Shown here piece by piece: positions 1 through 5,135 of a DNA stretch of 9,134 nt. Position 1 is the stretch's first letter; each line of letters opens with the position of its first letter. Origin of the DNA: Lentisphaera sp. (lineage in GTDB: Bacteria > Verrucomicrobiota > Lentisphaeria > Victivallales > GWF2-50-93); assembly GCA_020721745.1 (NCBI GenBank), contig DYMC01000031.1:7148-16281 (forward strand), written 5' to 3'. The notes beneath the pieces are model-generated. The model was not told the origin of the DNA, ran no database searches, and saw only the letters and a list, made by a program, of their open reading frames with translations. The translations under genes and the position numbers were made by a program.

Positions 1-33
1 CCTCTGTCCTCTGACCTCTGTCCTCTGACCTCT
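1..33. repeat. Short tandem repeat at window edge
   Basis: Two exact copies of the 14-mer CCTCTGTCCTCTGA (1-14 and 15-28) are followed by a partial copy, CCTCT (29-33). The unit is itself a doubled heptamer CCTCTGW. The array probably continues to the left of the window, so its true length is unknown. It lies upstream of rplU and is followed by a pyrimidine-rich stretch with a T7 run at about 53-59. No gene overlaps it. It may be a variable-number repeat. Confidence 0.85.
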
Positions 34-81
34 TCCACACCTCCCCCTCCCATTTTTTTCGTCTTTTAGCGCCTCACGCGA

Positions 82-109
82 TTGAATTATGGCGTTCAGG
101 AATTAGATT
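82..109 (+). promoter_or_regulatory. Weak candidate promoter for rplU-purC
   Basis: A TTGAAT box (82-87) and a TAGATT box (104-109) are separated by 16 bases. Each matches four of six sigma70 consensus positions. Transcription would start near 116, about 30 bases before the rplU ATG. That start would leave the left arm of the inverted repeat (85-98) out of the mRNA, so this promoter and the proposed start-codon-hiding stem cannot both operate on one transcript. Confidence 0.25.
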
Positions 110-160
110 CCATGTCTTCCATCTCAAAACAATACCGGAGGAAGGATGAACGCCATAATT
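85..160 (+). promoter_or_regulatory. Inverted repeat spanning the rplU start codon
   Basis: AATTATGGCGTTCA (85-98) is the exact reverse complement of TGAACGCCATAATT (147-160), a perfect 14-bp inverted repeat with a 48-base interior. The right arm begins at the second base of the rplU ATG and covers its first codons. Inside the loop, CTTCC (116-120) can pair with GGAAG (140-144) in the Shine-Dalgarno, and GGAAT/ATTCC (99-103/107-111) form a small hairpin. If transcription starts upstream of 85, the RNA could hide both the ribosome site and the start codon. That would suit autogenous control of a ribosomal protein gene. It could instead be a DNA operator or a chance duplication. The pairing is seen; the function is inferred. 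Confidence 0.5.
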
Positions 161-457
161 GAAATCGGCGGCAAGCAGTTTGCCGTCAAGGAGAATGATG
201 TGGTCGCCGTTGACCGCATTGATGCGGAGAAGGGGCAGACAGTCGCAATAAAGGAAGTTCTCGCCGTCGGTTCCGGCACCGGAATGAAAATCGGAAAACC
301 ACTTGTGGAGAACGCCGAGGTCAAAGTTGAAGTGCTGGACCACGTCCGCGGGGACAAGATCGTCGTCTTCAAGAGGAAACGCCGCAAGGGCTACAAGCGC
401 AAGCAGGGACACAGGCAGGAGCTGACCAAGATAAAGATAAGCTCCATCACCTGCTAG
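146..457 (+). CDS. rplU: 50S ribosomal protein L21
   Basis: This is large-subunit ribosomal protein bL21, which binds 23S rRNA. The 103-residue product has the family's usual length. It begins MNAIIEIGGKQFAVKEND, the typical L21 N-terminus, and carries the basic signature KRRKGYKRKQGHRQELTKIKI near residues 79-99. The ATG at 146 follows a strong purine-rich Shine-Dalgarno, GGAGGAAGG (137-145). It ends in TAG, and purC starts 39 bases later on the same strand, so co-transcription is likely. In most bacteria rplU is followed by rpmA (L27); here it is not. A perfect inverted repeat covers the start codon and may regulate translation. Identification is firm. Confidence 0.97.
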   Translation: MNAIIEIGGKQFAVKENDVVAVDRIDAEKGQTVAIKEVLAVGSGTGMKIGKPLVENAEVKVEVLDHVRGDKIVVFKRKRRKGYKRKQGHRQELTKIKISSITC

Positions 458-478
458 ATCCTTGCCAGCGACGCACAA

Positions 479-493
479 AAGGGAGCTTGCTCC
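479..493 (+). promoter_or_regulatory. Hairpin over the purC ribosome-binding site
   Basis: The likely purC Shine-Dalgarno, AAGGGAG (479-485), sits inside a small perfect inverted repeat: GGAGC (482-486), TT, GCTCC (489-493). The last four bases before the stem centre form a CTTG-type loop on a GGAG/CTCC stem. Pairing would mask the ribosome site 11 bases before the purC ATG at 497. The stem is short and may be weak or a chance match. Confidence 0.4.
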
Positions 494-496
494 ATC

Positions 497-1393
497 ATGA
501 GATACGACAGAAACAAGGCTCTCCTGCAGGCCGAAATACCAGGACTGGAGCTTCTCGCCAGAGGCAAGGTCCGCGACATATTCGACCTTGGAGACAGCCT
601 GCTCTTCGTAGCCACCGACAGGATAAGCGCATTCGACGTGGTCATGCCGAACGGGATTCCGGACAAGGGGCGCGCCCTCACCGGAATGTCCCTCTTCTGG
701 TTCAAGCTGCTCGACTGGCTCCCGAACCATCTGGTCTCGTCAGATATCGCCTCCGTACCGGCGCTCGCCAGGCACGCCGCAGACCTCGATGGCAGGGCCA
801 TGATCGTGAAAAAGGCGCGCCCACTCCCGGTCGAATGCATAATCAGAGGATATCTCGTCGGCAGCGGATGGAACGACTACAGGAAGACTGGCTCCGTGTG
901 CGGAATCAAACTTAGGGATGGATACCGCCAGGCGGAGAAGCTCGACAAGGCCATCTTCACGCCCTCCACCAAGGCAGAACAGGGAACCCACGACGAGAAC
1001 ATCAGCTTCGAGACGGCGGAGAAAACCCTCGGTGCCGATATCGCGCGCAAGGTCAGGGAACTGTCCTTGAAAGCCTATACGTGCGCCGCGGACTTCGCCA
1101 TCGGCAAGGGCGTCATCCTCGCGGACACGAAGCTCGAATTCGGAATTCTCGACGGCAAGGTTGCTCTCATAGACGAGGTGCTCACGCCCGACTCGAGCCG
1201 CTTCTGGCCCGCCTCCGAATACAAGCTCGGCAGCAATCCCCCGAGCCTCGACAAGCAGTTTGTCCGCGACTATCTCGAGTCCCTGAAATGGGAGAAGAGG
1301 CCTCCGGCGCCGGATCTGCCGGACGAGATCGTCTTCAAGACGCGCGAGAAATATCTTTCCGCATACGAGGCCATTACTGGTGCTAAGCTTTGA
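497..1393 (+). CDS. purC: SAICAR synthase (phosphoribosylaminoimidazole-succinocarboxamide synthase)
   Basis: This enzyme joins aspartate to CAIR using ATP, giving SAICAR in de novo purine synthesis in the cytoplasm. The 298-residue product is the longer, yeast ADE1-like form rather than the roughly 237-residue E. coli form. Visible motifs are the N-terminal ARGKVRDIFDLGD nucleotide-binding strand-loop (about 21-33), DRISAFDVVMPNGIPDKG (about 41-58), the first family signature LPVECIIRGYLVGSGW (about 109-124), and the second signature LADTKLEFG (about 208-216) followed by LIDEVLTPDSSRFWP. The ATG at 497 is the only well-placed start after rplU. The gene ends in TGA directly at the edge of the structured repeat. 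It is a complete gene with no visible damage. Confidence 0.96.
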   Translation: MRYDRNKALLQAEIPGLELLARGKVRDIFDLGDSLLFVATDRISAFDVVMPNGIPDKGRALTGMSLFWFKLLDWLPNHLVSSDIASVPALARHAADLDGRAMIVKKARPLPVECIIRGYLVGSGWNDYRKTGSVCGIKLRDGYRQAEKLDKAIFTPSTKAEQGTHDENISFETAEKTLGADIARKVRELSLKAYTCAADFAIGKGVILADTKLEFGILDGKVALIDEVLTPDSSRFWPASEYKLGSNPPSLDKQFVRDYLESLKWEKRPPAPDLPDEIVFKTREKYLSAYEAITGAKL

Positions 1394-1540
1394 GAGCCAG
1401 TTGCAAAACTACGGACGCGCAAGCGCGTCCCTCCATTTTTACGCCGATTTTTCGCAAAAATCGGCGTGGAGGGGCATGCTCTTGACACGTATGAAATCAC
1501 GTGTTGCCATGCCCGCGAAAGGAGTTTTGTAATTACCTCT
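1393..1540. repeat. Structured intergenic element with terminal inverted repeats
   Basis: The ends AGAGCCAGTTGCAAAACT (1393-1410) and AGTTTTGTAATTACCTCT (1523-1540) are inverted copies matching at 14 of 18 positions. Three stem-loops lie between them. The first is GGACGCGC/GCGCGTCC (1413-1420/1423-1430). The second is a perfect 12-bp ACGCCGATTTTT/AAAAATCGGCGT (1441-1452/1456-1467), flanked by CCTCC/GGAGG (1430-1434/1468-1472). The third is GGGCATG/CATGCCC (1472-1478/1508-1514), with an inner ACACGT/ACGTGT stem. No ORF is supported. A second copy of the left end occurs at 9117-9134. The layout is that of a MITE-like or REP/BIME-like dispersed element. It fills nearly the whole gap between purC and the sugar cassette. 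Confidence 0.75.
1413..1440 (+). terminator. Possible intrinsic terminator after purC
   Basis: A perfect GC-rich 8-bp stem with a two-base centre (1413-1430) is followed, after CTCCA, by T5 (1436-1440). It lies 20 bases after the purC stop, where a terminator is expected. The gap between stem and T-run is longer than the classic form, and the hairpin belongs to the dispersed element. It may therefore act as a terminator only by position. Confidence 0.35.
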
Positions 1541-1561
1541 TGAAATAAATGGAGATGAATC

Positions 1562-3229
1562 ATGAAGAAATCCACAGCTCTTTCCGGCGCGGGATATTGG
1601 GGCAGAAACCTGCTCCGCTCCCTCAATGAACTTGGAGCCCTCGCAAAAGTCTGCGACTCCAACGCGGAGACGCTCTCCGAATTCCGCGGGAAATATCCCG
1701 GTGTGGCATTCACATCCGACTTCAACGATCTCCTCTCCGACAAGGCCATCGAATCCATCGTCATAGCCTCCCCGGCCGTCATGCACTTCCAGCAGGCCAT
1801 GGCGGCGCTGGAGGCCGGCAAGGATGTCTTCGTCGAGAAACCTCTCGCCATGAGCCCCGACGAGGGGGAGAAGCTGGTCGCCGCCGCGAAAAGATGCGGC
1901 AGGATGCTGTTCGTGGGCCACATACTGAACTATCACGCTGCGGTTCTCAAGATGAAAGGGATAATCTCGGAGGGCACCATCGGAAGGCTCCAGTATGTCT
2001 ATTCCAACAGGCTCAACCTAGGCAAGATACGCCGCGAGGAGAACATCCTCTGGTCCTTCGCCCCCCACGACATATCCATAATCCTCAACCTCATCGGAGA
2101 GGAACCGTCGGAGGTCGAATGCACCGGAAGCAACTTTCTCCACCAGAACATCGCGGACATAACCATGACCAACCTCAAGTTCCCGTCGGGAGCGGGAGCT
2201 CACATATTCGTCAGCTGGCTCAACCCTTCCAAGGAGCAGAGGCTTGTCGTCGTGGGCACAAAGGGAATGCTCGTCTTCGACGACACGAAGGACATAGACC
2301 AGAAGCTTCTCTTCTATCCCCATACCATCGAGTGGAGAAACGGCATCCCGACTCCGCAGAAGGCCGAGGCCGCCCCCATAAAGCTGTCCGACTCCTGGAA
2401 GGAACCCCTCAAGGCCGAATGCGAAGCCTTCCTCAATTCGGTCGAAACCCGCAAGAAGGCCTACTCATGCGGAGAGGAGGGCTTGAGAGTCCTCAGGATA
2501 CTCAGAAAATGCCAGGACCGCCTTGAAGGGAAGCGCCCCGGCGCCATCACCACAGCTGCCGCAGCAAACGGGAGCCCCGCATTCTTCTCACATCACACAG
2601 CTTTCGTGGACGAAGGCTCGCAGGTCGGGAAAGGCACCAAGATATGGCATTTCTCCCACATCATGAAGGGAGCGAAAATCGGCGAAAGATGCATCATGGG
2701 ACAGAACGTGTGCATCTCCGAGGGTGTCATAATCGGGAATAATGTAAAGATACAGAACAACGTCTCCGTCTACACAGGCACAGTCATCGAGGACGATGTC
2801 TTCCTCGGCCCTTCATGCGTCCTCACCAACGTGACCAATCCGAGAAGCCAGGTCAACAGGCATTCTCTATATGAAAAAACCCACTTCAAGCGCGGCGCGA
2901 CCGTCGGAGCAAACGCCACCATAGTCTGCGGGACAACCCTCGGAAAATACTGCTTCATAGCCGCAGGCGCCGTAGTCGCCAAGGATGTCCCGGACTACGC
3001 GCTCATGGTCGGGGTCCCCGCCCGCCAGAAGGGATGGATGAGCCGCCACGGACATCTCCTCGGAGTCCCGGACAAGAACGGAATAATGACCTGCCCCGAA
3101 AGCGGATACCGATACAAGGAGGTCGAAAAAGGGGTCGTCAAATGCCTCGACCTCGACGAGGATGCGCCACTGCCGGAAGACAAAAAAACCGGAAAAGTCA
3201 AGTATGATGAATTCAAAGGTAAATCATAA
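1562..3229 (+). CDS. Gfo/Idh/MocA sugar dehydrogenase fused to WbpD-like N-acetyltransferase
   Basis: The 555-residue product has two enzyme parts. Residues 1 to about 325 are a Gfo/Idh/MocA NAD(P)-dependent oxidoreductase: Rossmann motif G9-A-G-Y-W-G14, the EKP motif at 92-94 with the usual catalytic Lys93, and FAPHDISI with His169. Residues about 343-555 are a left-handed beta-helix acyltransferase with many hexapeptide repeats (VGKGTKIW, IGERCIMG, IIGNNVKIQNNVSVY, MVGVPAR), then a WbpD-type tail, GWMSRHG...CPESGYRYKE. An Ala-rich linker (about 326-342) joins them. Oxidation of C3 of a UDP-HexNAc and acetylation of the new 3-amino group are the inferred jobs. The aminotransferase for the middle step is encoded next. 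Separate proteins WbpB and WbpD do these steps in Pseudomonas. The start ATG follows GGAGATGAATC (1551-1561). The substrate is not proven by sequence. GnnA, which makes UDP-GlcNAc3N for lipid A, is an alternative for the first half. Confidence 0.88.
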   Translation: MKKSTALSGAGYWGRNLLRSLNELGALAKVCDSNAETLSEFRGKYPGVAFTSDFNDLLSDKAIESIVIASPAVMHFQQAMAALEAGKDVFVEKPLAMSPDEGEKLVAAAKRCGRMLFVGHILNYHAAVLKMKGIISEGTIGRLQYVYSNRLNLGKIRREENILWSFAPHDISIILNLIGEEPSEVECTGSNFLHQNIADITMTNLKFPSGAGAHIFVSWLNPSKEQRLVVVGTKGMLVFDDTKDIDQKLLFYPHTIEWRNGIPTPQKAEAAPIKLSDSWKEPLKAECEAFLNSVETRKKAYSCGEEGLRVLRILRKCQDRLEGKRPGAITTAAAANGSPAFFSHHTAFVDEGSQVGKGTKIWHFSHIMKGAKIGERCIMGQNVCISEGVIIGNNVKIQNNVSVYTGTVIEDDVFLGPSCVLTNVTNPRSQVNRHSLYEKTHFKRGATVGANATIVCGTTLGKYCFIAAGAVVAKDVPDYALMVGVPARQKGWMSRHGHLLGVPDKNGIMTCPESGYRYKEVEKGVVKCLDLDEDAPLPEDKKTGKVKYDEFKGKS

Positions 3230-3295
3230 AGAACAATCCCAATGACGGGATGATCTGTTTAGAATCAAAAACCACAAAAAAAAGGAAGAATAAAA

Positions 3296-4402
3296 GTGAA
3301 AGTACCTCTGCTAGATTTGAAGGCTCAGTACGCTACCATCAAGGACGAGACCATGGAGACGGTCTCCAAAGTCTTCGATGGCCAGCATTTCATAAACGGC
3401 CCCGAGGTGAAGATGCTCGAGGAGAAGGTCGCGGAATACTGCGGATGCAAGAAGGCTATCGGAGTCTCCAGCGGCACCGATGCGCTGCTCTGCGCGCTCA
3501 TGGCCCTCGATATAGGCCCCGGCGACGAAGTCGTCACCAGCCCCTTCACCTTCTTCGCCACCGCCGGAAGCATCTGGAGGGTTTGCGCGAAACCAGTCTT
3601 TGTTGACATAGATCCGGCCACATTCAACATCAACCCGGCCCTCATCGAAGAGCCCATAAGCGAAGACACCAAGGCGATCATGCCGGTGCATCTTTTCGGG
3701 CAGGTCGCCGACATGGCCGAGATCAACTCCATCGCCGACAACCTCGCCCTGGACGTGGTCGAGGATGCATGCCAGTCCATCGGCGCCACGTACAAGGGCG
3801 AGAAGGCTGGCTCCCTCGGCACGGTCGGCTGCTTCAGCTTCTTCCCCTCGAAAAACCTCGGTTGCGCCGGCGACGGCGGCATCATCACGACAAACGACGA
3901 GGAACTCGGGGAGAGGATGGCCATGATACGAATGCACGGCTCCAAGCCGAAGTACTTCCACAGCATAGTCGGCGGAAACTTCCGACTTGACACACTGCAG
4001 GCGGCAGTCCTCCTCGTGAAGATGAAACACCTCGACGGATGGTCCGAAAAGAGACGCCAGAACGCCGCAAAATACAACAGCCTGCTCGCGGGAGTCGAAC
4101 AAATCACGTTGCCTGTCGTGAAGGAAGGCAATGTCTCCGTCTTCAACCAGTATGTCATCCGCACACAGAAGAGGGATGAATTGCGCAAGTATCTGATGGA
4201 AAAGGAGATCGGAACTGAAATCTACTACCCGCTCAGCCTACACCAGCAGGAGTGCTTCAAGTCGCTCGGATACAGGAAGGGCGATTTCCCGGAATCCGAG
4301 AAGGCCGCCGCGGAAGTCCTCGCCCTGCCCATATATCCGGAACTGGCCGACGATCAGATTGGATACGTCGCCGAATCCATAAAGGAATTCTGCGGCAGAT
4401 GA
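3296..4402 (+). CDS. wbpE: DegT/DnrJ/EryC1 (WbpE-like) sugar aminotransferase
   Basis: This is a PLP-dependent aminotransferase that moves an amino group, usually from glutamate, onto a keto-sugar nucleotide. The 368 residues are the normal family length. Visible are SSGTDALLCAL (58-68, phosphate-binding region), VVEDACQSIGA with Asp157 and Gln160 contacting the cofactor, and FSFFPSKNLGCAGDGG with the Schiff-base Lys186. The C-terminal VFNQYVIR segment (283-290) is also typical. The start is GTG at 3296, seven bases after GGAAG (3284-3288), giving the family-typical MKVPLLDL N-terminus. It lies 66 bases after the dehydrogenase-acetyltransferase fusion, so one transcript is likely. That context favours the 3-keto product of a UDP-HexNAc as substrate (WbpE or GnnB role). 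Other DegT specificities, such as dTDP-sugar enzymes, cannot be excluded from sequence alone. Confidence 0.9.
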   Translation: MKVPLLDLKAQYATIKDETMETVSKVFDGQHFINGPEVKMLEEKVAEYCGCKKAIGVSSGTDALLCALMALDIGPGDEVVTSPFTFFATAGSIWRVCAKPVFVDIDPATFNINPALIEEPISEDTKAIMPVHLFGQVADMAEINSIADNLALDVVEDACQSIGATYKGEKAGSLGTVGCFSFFPSKNLGCAGDGGIITTNDEELGERMAMIRMHGSKPKYFHSIVGGNFRLDTLQAAVLLVKMKHLDGWSEKRRQNAAKYNSLLAGVEQITLPVVKEGNVSVFNQYVIRTQKRDELRKYLMEKEIGTEIYYPLSLHQQECFKSLGYRKGDFPESEKAAAEVLALPIYPELADDQIGYVAESIKEFCGR

Positions 4403-4403
4403 G

Positions 4404-4550
4404 AACAGGCCACGGCCCGATCCTGACCGCCTGGGCGATTTTCGCAATTGCGATAGCGAATTCGAGAGGAAGAAAACCTCCGTCGAAACCATCACACCCA
4501 TGCTCGACAAGGACGGAATATGGCGGGTGTCCGGCTACTACATCAAATGA
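4404..4550 (+). pseudogene. C-terminal remnant of a DUF4019-like protein
   Basis: Reading from 4404 to the TGA at 4548-4550 gives a peptide ending TPMLDKDGIWRVSGYYIK, preceded by CDSEFERKKTSVETI (from about 4449). This closely resembles the conserved C-terminus of DUF4019 proteins, small secreted bacterial proteins of unknown function. Most of the domain is missing. The frame is open upstream only to a TAA at 4380-4382, with no ATG or GTG start, and it overlaps the end of wbpE. The segment before CDSEFE (about 4404-4448) does not resemble the family, so the break probably lies near 4449. The likeliest reading is that an older gene was truncated here when the sugar cassette arrived or by deletion. 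The family call is from memory of the motif. Confidence 0.65.
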
Positions 4551-4604
4551 ATCGCTCGGCTCGAAATCCCCCGTTTGCATTTTGTATACGTCCGAGTTCA
4601 GTAA

Positions 4605-4677
4605 AGACGTGAGCCCGCCGCAGGGGCGGACAAGCCCGCCGGCACCCGCAGTAAGGCGGGCAAGCTTCGCAACGTCT
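4605..4677. repeat. GC-rich multi-hairpin intergenic repeat
   Basis: An outer inverted pair, AGACGT (4605-4610) and ACGTCT (4672-4677), encloses GCCCGCC (4613-4619) facing GGCGGGC (4655-4661). The nonamer AGCCCGCCG occurs twice in direct orientation (4612-4620 and 4633-4641). A further CCGCC/GGCGG hairpin sits at 4615-4628. The base composition is far more GC-biased than the flanks. This fits a REP-like element or a strong RNA structure. It has no clear T-run, so a simple terminator is unlikely. Confidence 0.6.
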
Positions 4678-4708
4678 CAAGAATGACGGGGTTTGTTGAA
4701 CTCTTAAT

Positions 4709-4748
4709 GTAAAGATTCACTGAAGGACATACTTCAGTGGATATTTAC
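4709..4748. repeat. 40-bp imperfect palindrome
   Basis: GTAAAGATTCACTGAAG (4709-4725) and CTTCAGTGGATATTTAC (4732-4748) are inverted copies matching at 15 of 17 positions around a six-base centre, GACATA. The inner eight base pairs are perfect. It lies about 125 bases past the 3' end of the minus-strand tRNA. It could be a transcription end point for that unit, although only a weak T-run follows on that strand. It could also be a dispersed repeat or a protein-binding site. Confidence 0.65.
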
Positions 4749-4871
4749 CCGTTGGCCTCCTTTTGGGAACCCTCGGGAAGCAACCCTCTTCTCGGGTTCT
4801 CATCTCTTCTCCGATCCCCGGATCCACCGGGAGCTTGGGAAGTCGTGAGAATGATGTGGTGATGAGTTTTT

Positions 4872-4946
4872 TGGAGCGAGCGAAGGGATTCGAACCCTCG
4901 ACATTCACGTTGGCAACGTGACGCTCTACCACTGAGCTACGCTCGC
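4872..4946 (-). tRNA. tRNA-Gly (anticodon GCC)
   Basis: On the minus strand the sequence folds as a full cloverleaf. The acceptor stem is GCGAGCG/CGCTCGC (5' end at 4946; 3' strand 4876-4882), with D-arm GCTC...GAGC. The anticodon stem TCACG/CGTGA holds the loop TTGCCAA (4910-4916), and the T-arm carries GGTTCGAATCC. The anticodon GCC (complement of 4912-4914) reads GGC glycine codons. The discriminator base is U, as usual for tRNA-Gly, and CCA is encoded (4872-4874). It is transcribed opposite to its neighbours, from a promoter at 4974-5001. Confidence 0.97.
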
Positions 4947-4973
4947 ACTTCGAGGAGATACAAAACGGGGCAT

Positions 4974-5001
4974 AATATAATTCCGTTTCCGTCCATTTCA
5001 A
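4974..5001 (-). promoter_or_regulatory. Promoter of tRNA-Gly
   Basis: On the minus strand, TTGAAA (4996-5001) serves as -35 and TATATT (4974-4979) as -10, with a 16-base spacer. TATTAT (4972-4977) with an 18-base spacer is an alternative. Transcription would begin near 4965, about 20 bases before the mature tRNA 5' end. Both boxes are close to the sigma70 consensus, and the location is right for a tRNA gene. Confidence 0.7.
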
Positions 5002-5135
5002 GTCCGCTCTGGAAAAACAGCGTCCATTTTGGAAATCACAGCCTTGTTCATTTCAAGACAGGTGGTATCTTAAGCGGTCGAGCCATTCGCCGGATCGAGA
5101 TTGTCTTTTCTTTAAGAGGACTAACCGGATTCATC

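Larger units (their letters stand above)
4551..4871. other. Gene-poor spacer between DUF4019 remnant and tRNA-Gly
   Basis: I see no supported protein gene here on either strand. The stretch holds the GC-rich hairpin cluster (4605-4677) and the long palindrome (4709-4748). Smaller inverted pairs follow: GAACCC/GGGTTC (4767-4772 and about 4793-4798), GATCC/GGATC (4815-4819/4822-4826) and CCCGG/CCGGG (about 4818-4833). The density of short palindromes suggests piled-up repeat remnants. A minus-strand open frame through here also runs across the tRNA and is therefore spurious. Confidence 0.6.

Noticed and set aside
1..33. CRISPR array at the left edge
   Set aside because: The repeats are directly adjacent 14-mers with no spacers.
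1482..1510. TTGACA box as a promoter for the sugar cassette
   Set aside because: The -35 is perfect, but the best -10 at normal spacing (TGCCAT, 1505-1510) matches only three of six positions. The box also forms part of a hairpin.
3311..4188. Long minus-strand open frames opposite wbpE
   Set aside because: They are antisense shadows of a clear PLP aminotransferase in GC-rich DNA, and they show no recognisable domain.
4767..4900. Shared GAACCCTCG as an attachment-site duplication of the tRNA T-arm
   Set aside because: The match is only nine bases (4767-4775 and 4892-4900) and no integrase or phage gene is present. It may be chance.
4717..5001. Minus-strand open frame of 94 codons
   Set aside because: It runs straight through the tRNA-Gly gene and its promoter, and the peptide is partly a translation of the tRNA. 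It is not a real gene.
5044..5071. TTGTTC...TATCTT as a promoter for the membrane-protein operon
   Set aside because: The -35 matches three of six positions and the -10 four of six, which is too weak to assert.
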